Source: Rhyzopertha dominica (lineage: Eukaryota; Arthropoda; Insecta; Coleoptera; Bostrichidae). Taken from it: a stretch of DNA of 64,000 bases. Below the pieces are notes generated by a model. That model searched no databases, was not told where the DNA came from, and saw only the letters and a list, made by a program, of their open reading frames with translations. Where the stretch lies: positions 25,105,786-25,169,785 of the forward strand of contig QCXZ01000041.1 in the NCBI GenBank assembly GCA_025024175.1, written 5' to 3'. Both the position numbers and the translations under genes were made by a program. Below are positions 36,201 through 49,110 of this stretch, in pieces. Position 1 is the stretch's first letter. Every line of letters starts with the position of its first letter.

Positions 36201-37518
36201 TCCACTTACGCCAGTTGACAAACAGACGAGGTACTTTCTTTGGCATTATCCACAAGTTTCGAAGGTGATCAAAAATTGAAGATGTTTGCTGATACCTATG
36301 TAATAACAAATTTACTGCAGTCATATGAGCAGTAAATGTTGATATTTTAACAGTGCCTATGGATAACACAAGAGATGCGCAAGAGAAACTTTTATGACAG
36401 AAGTGTAAAGCAACATTTATTATAATCCTGTAAATGCAGCTTTATATCCTCACAAAATGGTGACCGGGAGACAAAAATGTATAGGGTGTTGACCGGCATT
36501 CTGGTTAGGTATTTGTTTATTCTGTGCTTTGACAGCCAGTATTGAGTCACGTGTTCTATGTCAATGCGCAAAACGATATTTATTTTAGTTTGAGGGTCAT
36601 TTTGAGTGGGACTAATGACGTATATTTTTTGCAAAAATTTTTATATTAATTTTTAATTCAGCATATCTGGTACTATCGTCAGATACCGCTAGATGAGGCC
36701 TCCTCACAGATGCAATATAAACAGCATAAACATTCGAAGTTCAAACATTGAAGGTAAAGCGCAATTTTTCTAACTTGTCTTGTTAGGTTTTCTACTTTTG
36801 TATATTTGTTGAGCCATGCTTATCTTTTGGATCCATTCTGTAGGTATAGTCTTTCATGCACAATTTTTGTTATTTGTTTCTAACGTTGGTTTATATATAG
36901 AATATAAGATATCCTTTACTCCCTTAGATGAATTACAGTTCCATACTAATGTAATCCATCCATCGATGAAATAAGCAGAGTATGTTCCATAACCATCAAC
37001 TTTCATCTGTTCTCACATTTCATTTGGAATTTCCCATCAAACTTGGCAACATTTGCTATATCAACCTTGCCAAACATTTTTATCTCTTAATCACATATAA
37101 GACTCAAAGCACAACGTACACTAAATAATTTTAAACACACAATGCCGCAACATCTAGGCCCATAACCTGTTAGATATCTGCAGAAACACGAAGTCTATTG
37201 TACTTATCAAGTACAAAAACTATTTGTATCAAATTCAATTATTTTTAAAACATACACAGCAATTGAAAGACATGCGCTCACCATTAACTACTTTATCTAA
37301 GGTATTAGTCAAACAATAGTTTATTCAGCCAGGAATATGAATGACATTTTGGAAGTGGCCCTGTTCATTGAAATTTTGCTGAACTCTGACCTAAAGGCAA
37401 TATGGCTTCTTAATTATTGTTGGTTGGCTATTAGCAATACCGTTGACTGAATATAATTGAACATTACTAATACCGTAGGCACTGGACAATATCACATATT
37501 TATTATTTTGAATGATTG
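36201..37518. other. Unassigned AT-rich DNA
   Basis: No supported gene. If the THAP remnant had a downstream body it should lie here, but I see no catalytic motifs; frames at 36166-36634 (-) are unrecognised. Confidence 0.4.
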
Positions 37519-38455
37519 GTACGGACTAGTGCTGTCAATGGTTACGGTTAACCGGTTAGGATATTGCAATATTAACCGAAATAAGCAACCCTGGAATATT
37601 CGGTTAAAGATTAACCGATTATAAACCGGTTAAAAATTAACCGGTCATGAACCGAATAAAAATTGACCGTTCACGAACCGGTTGAAAATTGACCGGTTAC
37701 GAACGGGTTAAAAATTAACCAGTTTTGAACCTATTAAAAACTAACCAGTTATGAAACGTGCTCAAAGATAACTAAATAAATTAGAAATGCAAGTATTTAG
37801 TCTTGAGTCCAGAATCAAGAATGCGCGGAATAACACGTTCGTGCTCAGACTTGAAAACTACCACGTGTGCTACAGCTGCAGCTACAGCCGAATGACTTAA
37901 AAAATAATGAACAAAAATTTGAACGCCAAATCAAACTAAAGGTTGGTATGTTTAATAAATTAACATTTTAAAATTGGTTGACCATAATTACGTACGTCCC
38001 GAGGTACGTCCATCGCGTTAGGTTAAACGCAAAACTGGTTCAAACTAAATATTCATTAAAACGGTTATATATAACGGTTTTTTATTTCCATGTAAACAGG
38101 TTTTTCTTAACCGCTTAAATTATTAGTATTATATATTTAAAAAAAAACAACGTAATTTTTTTAATTTTCAAGTATGAGATGGTATAGAATATAATGTTAG
38201 CCGACTAAGGGGAAGACCGATTAACCGGTGAAATGGAACTGGTTAACCGGTCAATTTTAACCGGTTAACAGTCTTATCCCGTTTAACCGGTTATTTTAAT
38301 CGGTTAACCGGTTAACTGGTTAAGGTGAACCGATCAACAGGTCAACCGACGGTTTGATCATTTTTATGAAAACCGGTTATTTTTCATAACCGGTTAAATT
38401 CGTTGTAACCGCCAAACCGGATACGGCGATCACTGTTGACAGCACTAGTACGGAC
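37519..38455. mobile_element. Non-autonomous hAT element with 8-bp target duplication
   Basis: A clear insertion: GTACGGAC at 37519-37526 and again at 38448-38455 are perfect 8-bp target-site duplications. They flank a 921-bp element (37527-38447) with perfect 12-bp terminal inverted repeats TAGTGCTGTCAA/TTGACAGCACTA. An 8-bp duplication with short TIRs is diagnostic of the hAT superfamily. The interior has no open frame of note. The left side carries a 26-bp tandem array and the right side many AACCGGTTAACCGG stretches. It would need a hAT transposase supplied elsewhere. Confidence 0.9.
37610..37765 (+). repeat. 26-bp subterminal tandem repeat (6 units) inside the hAT element
   Basis: Six head-to-tail units of 26 bp starting at 37610, 37636, 37662, 37688, 37714 and 37740. 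The pattern is ATTRACCGGTTATGAACCGG followed by TTAAAA. Each unit holds two copies of (A)ACCGGTT-like sequence. Subterminal repeats often serve as transposase-binding sites in hAT elements; that role here is inferred. Confidence 0.8.
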
Positions 38456-41400
38456 AGACCAACTTTGCCGCTCCTATCTACAACTGATAAACCCTTATAG
38501 GTGGCAGATATGGGATATTGGATAGTAAACTAAGTCCAAATACAATGAATTTCGTGTGGTTTGCCTTTCGTTGTCTCACTCGGCCACTTCAAACTACTTC
38601 AAGCATTCAAGTCTAACACGATTTACAGCATAGGTGGCCCCATTTTGTACGGTTTTTATCGGACGACTGCAGTCGAATATTTCACTACATAACGATAAAA
38701 TACAGACACGGTAACCTGTATATCTATGTATTTATTTATACGGAAACTGTAAAAGCGGAAGTTATATTCGGGTCAGAGATATAACAGATACCAATTGGGA
38801 GTACCGGGTGGGATGGAAACAGTAAAACTGCATTATCCAATACGTAGAACGAACGCCAGCGAATCGAGAATGCTTTGGTCGCGCTTTGGGAACGGGAAGT
38901 TGTCTAAAGAAAATGCACAATCGTGGAATGCTATGAGTGCTTGTTGAGTGAGTGACTAAGTTTAGTAGAAGGAAAGTTGAATTCCTAGAGACGTGTTCAT
39001 AATACCTACAGACGCTTCAAAATGGAAGCCGAACTAGTTAACCTTTTACTTTTACAAAGTGAAGCAGAAAATTGACTGTGTCGTTATTTATATTACTTAC
39101 TTAATTAAGATCGAACATGATTAGCTGTAGAGCTTTGCCTTATTTGTTTTTCATTTCTGAAATGTTTTAAATAGCTCTCGAAGCAAGCTTTCTGCACGTT
39201 TCAGAAGTAAAATAATTATACTTCCTGTATTATCCAAATAATCTGATATTATGTAAAAAACAAANTATTGTTATAGTAATTTGTGTGAGTGTGATTTGTT
39301 TGTCCCAAATTGGTAACTGATTCATTGAGATCTCGGTTATGCGGAATGTATACGGAATCAGTTAAAGGTGTAATACATCTCAAGAATTTTGTTTTAGGTA
39401 TTGGCATTTTCTGTTCTCGCATTATGTATAACAACGCAACTAAGAGCATTTTAATGCAAATTCTGAAACATCCACTAATACCTCAGAACGTGAAATAGGG
39501 ATACCGGCCGCATAAACTAAATATTGCACAGGGATGCGGGTTATTCTAAAAAAGGCGTGAGTTTTGTACTTGATTTTAAGACCAATCCAACCATAGATCG
39601 GATATAGCACATTAAGGGCAGAAGAGAGTTCAATTTAGTAGTTCTGACATGTCCAAGTGCCCTAATCGTATTATCGCTAATGAAGGACAATTTGAAGATT
39701 CGCTATTTTGAACGTTTATTAATATAATTAAATTTGTATAAAATAGGTACTTTAAATCAATTATTTCTGAAAGCATTTATTAATAAAATGGCCTTGAATT
39801 AGCAATTCCAGGTCGCTGAAGACATGGACAACTTTGTAATATAACTTATCTTTGTTGTTTTTCAGTTTAATGATGGCAATACTACTTCGGAAACCTATTT
39901 GATTTGCAAAAACAGTTTAGGCAGTTAGATTATTAATAATATTTTATTTTGTAAGATGTGGGCAAAAGGTTTCAAAGCCCCCCCAAGAAAGAAAAGGAAT
40001 AAACATTGTTTAGCAATTTGAAAACTCGAAAATGGTATAGATATATGCAGTCGGTTGAAGAATGCATGAAATAGTCAGTAGTTATTATAATTATAGCATT
40101 ATTTATAAGAAAAACGTACTGTAATGAACTTATGGATAAGTACAGCCAAGTGTTACAAATTTTACAATACTTTTTAAGTCCATAATATTGTTTAGCCTGG
40201 TGTTCACATATAGGCGTTGCATGACTTTTGCAAACGATTGTACTCGAAGAAGTTCACTAACTGTATTCAAAACTGTGTTTGATGCTATATCTACATAACA
40301 CTACACTACATATCATTGTTTTCGATGTCATAAATTATTGTAAAATTATACCTAGAGTATTTATTTTTGTAATAAAACACAATTGATCGCGGAGTAGCAA
40401 GCTAGGCAGGGTTTTATTTAAATGTTATCTAAATATTCTAAATCCTTGCCCTTGTTTTATTTTTTAATGAGCCTCATATTTGTCAGACAATTTCCCTTTT
40501 GGCTTCCGATGCCATATAGAATCTAATGGAAACTCCGCATTGACCTTTTCTCGGCCTGGAAAACTCATTTTTCGTTAAAACTTCCTCAACGCTACCGAGA
40601 AGTACCAAAATTATCGATTTTGTGTTGCTTACAATATTCCGTGCATAACCCGTACTTTTTGAGTATAATGTGAGGGAACCAAAATGATGATTCGTGATGC
40701 TATCCTTAGTTCTGAAAGATTTACTACTGCTATGGTTACGCACTATCTTACGTTGCTCTTATAATAAAACTGCTTTAGCCTAAAATAATCGAAACTGGAA
40801 ATAAATGGTCAAGTTTATAGAGAAGGTACTAGTTATATAGCAGTAAAGGTACAATGGCCATTGGAAGGAGAGCGGACCTCTACAATCCGTACTAAGGTTT
40901 CCTTATTAACTATTTAATCTCATTGTTACCAATCACAAAGCCAAGCAACTTAATGTCCCAAAAGCAACGTCAAACCTGTGGCTATTTTCCAGTGATATTA
41001 AACAACGGATCCCGTCTGCGAGTCCCCAGGGTAGAATAAATAAACAAAAGACCCTGGGGGAATAAATCATGCATCCCGAACACAAGGAACACACACACGT
41101 AGAATTGCAGTAAATTAATACAAAACTTTACGCTCTTGGGAATACGCACGGAGAATAAACATAAACTGTAACATTCAATATACGAGCGCGGACTTGTGTC
41201 GCGTGAGACTTAGATCCCATTATTTTGCAGGATCTTGATTAATTTAGCGTAGTATGTTAACAGTTTTTGCAGATTAGTAACAAATCTTAAATTAGCTGCT
41301 GAATTTGCCACACTTGCCAGTGTAAGCAACAAAATTTTTCTGCGGTTAGTAAATAGTTATAAATAATAATAACTACCTTATAATTCATTCACTGAGGTGC

Positions 41401-42194
41401 ATGAGAATTACTGGATACTTATTTTGTTTAGTGGGATAATTTTAATACATGTAATTGAGATAGATTTAGCATACACAGTTTCGTATTAATTCCTGAATAC
41501 GTTTTAGTTTCGATGGCTTTATCATTTACCTCCCTGCAGTCGCTGCACGTAGCAGCTGCTATACTTTTTCTTGCTTTATCGCTGCNATANTAAAAGAGCT
41601 TTATTTAAAATGTATTACTATTATTCTACCAAGACTATATATGATAAGGCGTTTTCTTGTATATTGGACCAATATTATATTTAAAGTCATAAAAAAACTA
41701 TACTAGTGGATCTGTAAATTTACTTCACCGCATTCTGAGTAAGTTGACGTGCAACACAAGTAAGTTAATTTCCTTATAAACTTAGTTATTCAGTAAAACT
41801 TCAAAAATAGAAAACATTGAAGAAAAACGATAACCTACCTATCTATATCTAACTATGAAAAACAGAACTGTCGACATTTGGTTTGAGAAGTGTTTTGCTC
41901 ATTTTCGTTGTGTTTATTGTAACCTAAGCATAAATAGGGTCCTTGCCCTCAACCGAAAATCATCATTATAACACGTCAGACTTTGCTAAGATACAATGGA
42001 TAGCAATGCTACTATTAAAAAAATTTTGTAATGTTTTAGAGTGTTATTTTTACCTTTAAAAGTTTTCCCCGCAATTTAAATTTTTCTCGCTATATACGTC
42101 ATGGGTTCCGCAAGGAGTGGGGGTTATGGCAGAGGGCACGTTTTACTATTTCACGTTTGACATCTGCTATGCAGTAAGTATGCGCTAACCTTTT
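38456..42194. other. Unassigned AT-rich DNA
   Basis: About 3.7 kb without a supported gene. A 9-bp perfect stem CCCCAGGGT/ACCCTGGGG lies at 41024-41059. Isolated N bases at 39265 and near 41586-41590. Frames at 39249-39498 and 40483-40743 are unrecognised. Confidence 0.4.
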
Positions 42195-42635
42195 GTTTAC
42201 GTTTGCGAGGAGGTTATAATTTTTAATTTTTTTCTATATTTTCGGATAATTTGTATTGTGCAGTTATAGATCAAGGATATATAAAGGGATCGTCGGATAG
42301 TTTACCGAAAATAGATTTACATATGATCGACAACTTCTACATAAAAAATTATGGAATGTTAAATCTAGTCGGTGGGTTATATTACTAGTATTAGTGCAAT
42401 AATATAATTGAAATTCCAAAATCTTCAGACACATATATATGTTGATATACATTAGTATATTTCGATTTAAGTACGACTTGCTGTTACCGCTACTCCTACA
42501 GCTTCACACCATACCTAGGTTTCGTGTATTTTGGTTTTCGCCCTAATGTTTCATTTGCTATACCCATAATCTTACCGGGGCACCAATACTGCTTTTTGCA
42601 CAAGCTGGTACAAAACACTTCTTTTCATATGCCGT
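42195..42635 (-). pseudogene. THAP first-exon remnant, copy 2
   Basis: Minus-strand reading from 42632: EKKCFVPACAKSSIGAP, then after decay WCEAVGVAVTAS around 42510-42478. KCFVPAC gives the first two cysteines of a THAP finger. The sequence is related to the copy at 53613-53767 at the DNA level: GACTTGCTGTTAxxGCTACxxCTACAGC and CACACCATA are shared, and TTTACRTTTGCG plus GCGAGGAGG recur downstream of both. A middle section is scrambled with stops. Two related copies point to a duplicated THAP gene or a THAP-bearing transposon. Confidence 0.6.
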
Positions 42636-44104
42636 TCTAAACCGAAGAATGTAAACGTTAAACTAATAAAAATACACCAGAATGTAGAACAGTAAGCCCA
42701 TTTCACCGTTGCTGTATTAAAACATTAAATCCTGCAAATTTTCTATGCAAATAATTCAATAAGAGCAATTGAAGTTTATTACAAACAGTACCGAAAACGA
42801 CGTCAGCCGCATAGGACAATATTTAGCAGATTAGATAGACACATTGCAGTTTATGGATCATTTTTTTTTAAATGCGGACGAAATATAACAAGATATGTTA
42901 CAAATAGCAAGCAACACTGCAAAATCATGTATTAGTTTATTTATTTTTACTTTTAATTTAGTTACCCAGTAAACTCGAGAAAAGAAAATGTAAGGTAATA
43001 AATTAATAAACATAAATATATATAATACATTTAGCCATACTGCTTTATTAAAGTGAATGGGTCACCATTTTTTTAAATGCATCACAAATTTATTAGTTTT
43101 TGATGTTGCTAACAACTCTTTAAATGTTTCTTCTTGTTATCGTTGCAAATGTGCCTAAAATGTTATTACGAAAATGACTACCACGTACATCTGTTGCACA
43201 TCAAATTACGGAGAAAAATAAATTCAATCGATTGTTGTATTCAGAAAATAGGTATGCGACCTAGAGAAAATAAAGTTGGTCATGAAAAAAATAACACAGC
43301 ATTTTAAAAACAAAAGACGATCACTATTTAATTTTAGGTAAAAAGTTGCCCAACCAACAGGTTATAGGCAGTTTTCTTAAATGTAGTCTTTAAATTATTT
43401 AATTTTAAAAACTAATGCACATAAACTAGTTATTTGTTCAAATTATTGAAGACTATCAAATAGTTTTCTGGTCCCTATAGTGAGCATCGAATATGAATCA
43501 CCATGTTTGTATGTGGTTAAGTACTGTACTTAAATTGTTTACAACCAAGAGCAATTTAATCTAAGGGGAAATAATTATTTTAAATGGACGGTAATTAAGT
43601 AGCTATTATTTATTTATTATCATAATATAACTATAAAATAACTACACATGATGTTAATCGCCACGTTGTGCATTATAGTTTAACAAAGAAATTTGTTCAT
43701 TGTGATTATATTTATTTCTGGTTAACTTTAACCACAATAATTGGTGCCTTCGCAGGTTAGTTAACTTCAGAGCGCCACACATAATAAAATAACATTTAGA
43801 GATTTAAATGAAAGCAACCAATGCGGTGGAAAAGGCAGTAAAATAGTATTTTATACAAACATCAAATAAATCGCTCGGAATGACGAAAATAGATCTTGTA
43901 TCGCTACCGACGAAGAATCCATTCTTCCATATCAAATGTTGGGGATGAAGTTACGGGTGGGGTCATCAGTTTATGCAGCTCATCCAACCAACGGTAATTA
44001 TTCACCTTCCTTATAGATCTGCCATGGAACTGATATTCTCATGCTCCATTTGGTTCGCGTAAAGAGAAAAGAACAACGGAGATGATATAATATTTATGAG
44101 GAAA
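42636..44104. other. Unassigned AT-rich DNA
   Basis: No supported gene or repeat in about 1.5 kb of strongly AT-rich sequence. Confidence 0.4.
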
Positions 44105-44159
44105 CGATTTTATAATAAAATCGCCGGGGTATTATCCCCGCCTGTTACGCTACAGCGTA
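44105..44159. repeat. Cluster of three perfect hairpins
   Basis: Three consecutive perfect stems in 55 bases: CGATTTTA-TAA-TAAAATCG (44105-44123), CGGGG-TATTAT-CCCCG (44125-44140) and TACGCT-AC-AGCGTA (44146-44159). The second and third are GC-rich compared with their surroundings. They are too close together to be independent terminators in a eukaryotic genome. Possible remnants of a structured element end; role unknown. Confidence 0.6.
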
Positions 44160-44926
44160 CCCCTGAATAATGTTCCTAATGAGACGACTTGACAGTCAGC
44201 GCTCTTATGATTAATGTCTTTAATGCTAAAATAACGTTTTGAAACATTGCAACATTTATATCCCCCGTTGTTCTTTACCAAACTTAATTTACTTGATGAA
44301 ATCCTGCGGTTATTTTAAAAATTACAAGGCTTACCTTAGTGGACGGAAGCGGACAAAAAATGGCACGCACTACAGAAATATCTATAAGGTTCATGGTAGA
44401 CCAGACATGTTTAGCACACCTGATAATTATATACTTCCTTATCTTCATGCAGTGCAAAAATTGCAATGTAGGCGTTCAAAACTACTTGCAAACGATATAT
44501 GAAGTAAAACTTGGTGGTGGAACGAATTTATAAAATATTCTAGTTCCTGACACTTCTAATAATGTATTAAACATTGTATAGATCACAATCATCTAGAGTG
44601 CGTATTTACAACACTAATACATGCTCGACTATTAAACTTACCACTACATTAATCTGACTCGTCTGACTCAATATTCTATTGTAATTCTAATTGTTATTTT
44701 TATATGGACATTTAAGCTAACTAAAGCTCCACTCCTGATGCTAGAACCAACCAAATATAAACGAGGCTTTAGATAAAAAGAAAAGCTAAATTAATATATT
44801 TTATTTTTACACATGGTCTTCTCCATTAATAATATATTTTTTCTCAATACTTATATATCCCAAAATGTAGCCGGGCGGGTCTGAAACCAACTGAGGCAAA
44901 ACCTGAACAGTCTCAAATCGCTCGCC
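44160..44926. other. Unassigned AT-rich DNA
   Basis: Frames at 44239-44533 (both strands, overlapping) are unrecognised. The sequence just below 44927 may extend the mariner fragment on the minus strand (GERFETVQVLPQ after a stop), but the match is weak. Confidence 0.35.
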
Positions 44927-45121
44927 TCATAATACCTCTTTGAGAGGCCCAAACATGTTGAAATCACATGGTGCTAAGTATGTGGAGTGCATTTCCACTA
45001 GTATTTCGTTGTTGCACGTATCGCAGATGCATTTCCACAAGTCCTTCGACTTTAAGCAGAATTGCGCGTGACGATTGCACGACGTTTGGAAGCGGATTAT
45101 ATGCAGCAAACATGAAAACAT
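44927..45121 (-). pseudogene. Mariner-like transposase C-terminal fragment
   Basis: Minus-strand frame ending EMHSTYLAPCDFNMFGPLKE followed by VL and a stop. This matches the end of the mariner catalytic core, where (H)PxYSPDLAPxDFxLFGPLK carries the third catalytic Asp (here the D of APCDF). SPDLAP has become STYLAP, and the first two catalytic Asp regions are absent, so this is a short dead fragment. It differs from the DD41D element at 55-1085 (different C-terminal signature), so it represents a second mariner lineage. Confidence 0.6.
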
Positions 45122-45174
45122 CGGTCTTTTCCAAATATTGTCAGTTGTATAAATTTCATAACCACACTTTTTCC

Positions 45175-45182
<8 letters not shown>

Positions 45183-45217
<35 letters not shown>
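45183..45217. repeat. (TA)n microsatellite
   Basis: About 17 consecutive TA units. Confidence 0.95.
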
Positions 45218-45219
<2 letters not shown>

Positions 45220-46466
45220 ATGCATGTTAAGCTGTGTCCTCCGTTAAGTTCAACAGGCGCCCCGTCCTCCGGGTGAAGGAGCAATGTTACAGGCAAAAAC
45301 TTTGCATATTTGTACTAAGGGGAGGATATATAGCACTAGCAACCAGAGAGGGGAAAACATTTTTGCATTTTAAAAATTTTATTTATATAGAAATTTTCAG
45401 GTAACAGATAATACTTAGTGTCCTCCGATCTATATATAATTACATGGAGTGCAAAGCACGTTGTATCCTCTAGCAACGTTGTCACTGTTATTGAGGTGAC
45501 AAAGTGCCTTGAGATTAACACATATAAAGGCAAGTGTATTTCAGCTCGCGTAATGGATTCTCGTAATTGTTTAATTCATCAATGGATGTAGTTAGCAACG
45601 GTAGCAATTTCTGCATGCTTTGTATTATTAATTATTATTAAGAGATGGATTGTTAAATTTGGTATAGAGAGAATTATGTATGAACACGAAAATTGTTTAT
45701 TCATTATACAAGTGGTTGTTTATAAGTGTTTAGAAAAAAACATTAAAACTAAGCTAAAATGACATTAGTGCTTGAAAAGGATTAGTAACATTTCCAAAAA
45801 TAAAGAAAATAACGAAATGCATTGTGTAAGCTACTAATGATGAGCTATCTGCAGTCTGTGTTTAACTAGTTTTTCTTAAGCATTAATTACAAAGGTAAGA
45901 CAGTTTTAATGTTGAAGAATGTAAGCATTGATAACTTCATTTTCTCAATTTGATAATGTATTTGTTTCCGATATTAAAATACCTTTTCCATTTAATATAC
46001 TGTTCTTGTTGTATGTACTAATATATTGTTAATAATTACTAAAAGATTTAGAAAAAAATTCTTCAATTTCAGTTATATAGAAAGTAGACGTTAGCTTTGT
46101 TATTTTACATTGAAATACCCGGTATTTTGTTGCATTATTGATCTGCTTAGAATTTTTGATTAACTCTATCAATCTATGCCAAAATGGGCCACTATAGCGG
46201 TATTGTACAATTTGCTACAAAAAAGGATGCGTTAACGGCAAAGCATAGCAAAGCGAGCCACTATACTGCTGCAGTTAATAGCGTATTACAGTGGATTTTT
46301 AAATACTATGCTTACACATTTTAAACTTTAATGCATGATTACATTTTGGTTACTGCTATTTGTTTAGACGTTTTTCTGTTTTCAACCAGATTAAAACTAA
46401 AGCAAAAAAGTATTGTTCTGTTAAATATAATTCTGTATTGAAAAGGCAACATTTTTTTTTAAATAG
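45218..46466. other. Unassigned AT-rich DNA
   Basis: No gene. Contains CGTTGTCAC (45477-45485) and TGAGGTGACAA about 10 bp on, echoing the inverted repeat at 50340-50423. GTGTCCTCCGTTAAG at 45234 is the complement of a motif at 50155 (TTAACGGAGGACAC). These shared words suggest a low-copy repeat shared by the two (TA)n-bearing loci. Confidence 0.35.
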
Positions 46467-46525
46467 ATCTTTGTAGCTCAGTTAAGAGAGTAGCTGGCTA
46501 ATATTCAAAAGTTCGATACAATATT
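46467..46525 (+). tRNA. tRNA-like sequence, degenerate (possible SINE head)
   Basis: TAGCTCAGTTAAGAG (46474-46488) fits the pol III A box and D arm of many tRNAs, and AGTTCGATAC (46510-46519) fits the B box at about the correct distance. I could not form a proper anticodon stem, and the T and acceptor stems are poor. It is most likely a tRNA pseudogene or the head of a tRNA-derived SINE whose body is not distinguishable. Confidence 0.4.
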
Positions 46526-49110
46526 AATTACCTTCATAAATTACAAGAGTATTTTTCTATATATGCTCATACAAGATAAAGTTTTCTTTCATTAATCCCT
46601 AACATATGTTTTGTGAAAGAATTCATTCTGAAATTCTTCTTTTAAGCCTTTTCAGTATTCTTCAAGATTCGTGATATAACATATTTTATGGTGTTATTCC
46701 AGGTTTAGCAAACATAACGTCAAACATCGCGTAAGTATAGTTAATAGTTACTTTAAGGTTTGAAGCAGAAACAAAATGCGAGTATATGTAAAAAACTGAA
46801 GAAAAGTCTAGTTTCGTCATAAGGATTTTATAATGTTCTGAGAAAATCGTGCGACATACAAAATTTCTGTTAGCAAAAGAACGGCAAAACAGCAGGTGTC
46901 ACAAAATGAACTTTCATACCTTAACAATTAACGGTACCACGTTGGTACAATGTAAACCTAAGTTACTGAACAAAAAATCTACTTGGGGATGATCACTTTT
47001 GAAATGCTGCTACACTGTAGAGGTATATTTTTGGACGTAGATAATTTGGGCCCAGTTGATCTAAAACTATCTACCGAGTCTGATCTAAGACGTTGTCGGT
47101 TGTTTTTTGGGAAAACCCCTCCCCTCCGCATAAAATTTACAGTACAAGTGGAAAACAATATGCGATTGTTGTCCAAAAACATATTCAGAGAGAGAAAGAA
47201 AAGTTAACATGGTGAAGTATCAAAATGGAGCCACATGCATCTGTCAAACTATCTGAATTTGTTGGTTTAAGTCTAAAGAATCTCGGAATACCATTGAAGT
47301 ATCCCAATATTCCCAAACGTTATTAAAAAATATGGAAAACGAAATCTTAACAGTGGTTGTAAGGTGTGTGAAATATGTTTAGGACGCAAATGTAGAACTC
47401 ACTTTTCTTGTCAGGTAAATTTTGGCATATCAACACTTCATGTCAATTTTTGTCATAATAATACATTTTTGGAAATCTGCTAGCAAATATACTTTTTTTT
47501 TGTACAAACTACTATAAACTTTTTAATTTTAAACTAGGTAATACAATTAAATACACACATGATTATATAAACAAGTTTGAAATGATCACGTAGTATTCTA
47601 TTTATCATAAATGATTTAGTGCTTTATTAAATTAACACTGAATTATTTGTAATAGTTCGTCGAGACATGATAAAAACCAAATTTTGAGACGCAGATTATG
47701 CAAATGCATGCTTAAAATGGCACGTTCAGTATTTATTATTTAATGCCGAATTAAATCTACAATTCTATTCTACTTTGAAATTTAGAAATACCACTAATGA
47801 TGACATTAAGGAAAATTATTTTGCTTAAGTATAGAATTCAAATTTATACTGTTACAACTTCTACATACATTGCATAAATAATATTGACATGACTTCTTCA
47901 GCTAATTTATTTTAAAAGCAAAAGTACCTTACATTAACAAAATTTGAGATTTGGCGGAAGGGTTAGTCATCTTCATTCGTAGAATATGCAAGCTTAGCAG
48001 AAATTAAATAATCATTTTTCGTGTTTACTTTAATTAAAGGCCACGCAGTTAAGTGCTCTAAGGTTTTAGTGTTTAGATTTTTTAAAATTATCTAATTTTA
48101 TTATTTAACCCCACCGTAATACAAAAATACAAGATGTCCTATTTTCATGTGCTCTGTAAATGTTGATTTTTAAAGACTGCACACTCAAATATATGTTATG
48201 TTCAACTTTACACTGATTAGAGGACGTAAAATAACAGTATAATGTAGTACCACTACTACAGTGATTCACTGTAACCAACTATGCGATAAATGCTATATTT
48301 GTAGAATGGATCTTTTCCTAGATAGACAGACATATTTTTAGCCATCACTATGTACAGAGTGAACCATTGTCGTTGGGATTGCAGGGTACAGACTAAAGGT
48401 ACGAGATAGAAAAAAAACTTGTTTAGGNGCNGTGATCTCAGTTCAATGGGCAATATTGTCATTCGTTACTCGGTTACTGTACTACCTATCTAAAAATGTT
48501 TTAAATGTTTTTCACTAATACTTCGTGTAGAATAAAATGGCGTAATTAAATGTTTTTTCACATTCACGATTTTTGAGAAATGATACACGAGACTTTTTAT
48601 ATATTTTAATATTTTTACCTCATTAAATTGTACCTAACTTTAGCTATCAACAAATGCAGTATGGTTGTATATATGTATATCGTATTCCAAAAACCATTTA
48701 TGAAAGAAAAAAATAATTGTGCTATTTTATTCAACACAAAAAAAATGTGAAAAGACATTAAAACATTTTTCAATAGCTGATATAATGACTACTGTAGTTA
48801 CTCCTGTTTTGCAATAGTTTTTTGAAACTATGCTTACACATTTAAAATCCAAGGTTACCAAGTCAAATACAAATTTGTGAAAAAAGAAGAATTGTGATAC
48901 AGCCTGTTCTATTATATATATATTTTTTTTGTTTCTTAGGAAATTTTAATATCTCTCTTAGTTTATCCAGAGAACAATATTTATGTTAGACAGGCAATGT
49001 GATTTTTGTAGTTATTAATAATATCTAATCATTAAACATGCCTTGCATTTGGCAATTTTGTTTGTTTATCATTAGTGATAGCTTTAGTTTTGATCGGATA
49101 GTGATAATTT
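46526..49110. other. Unassigned AT-rich DNA
   Basis: No supported gene. Frames at 46979-47207 overlap on both strands and are unrecognised. N bases near 48428-48431. Confidence 0.4.

Noticed and set aside
43470..43490. CCCTATAGTGAG, the same 12 bases as the end of the reverse-complemented T7 promoter
   Set aside because: Only 12 bases match and the rest of the promoter (TCGTATTA) does not; no vector sequence surrounds it. Chance in AT-rich DNA.
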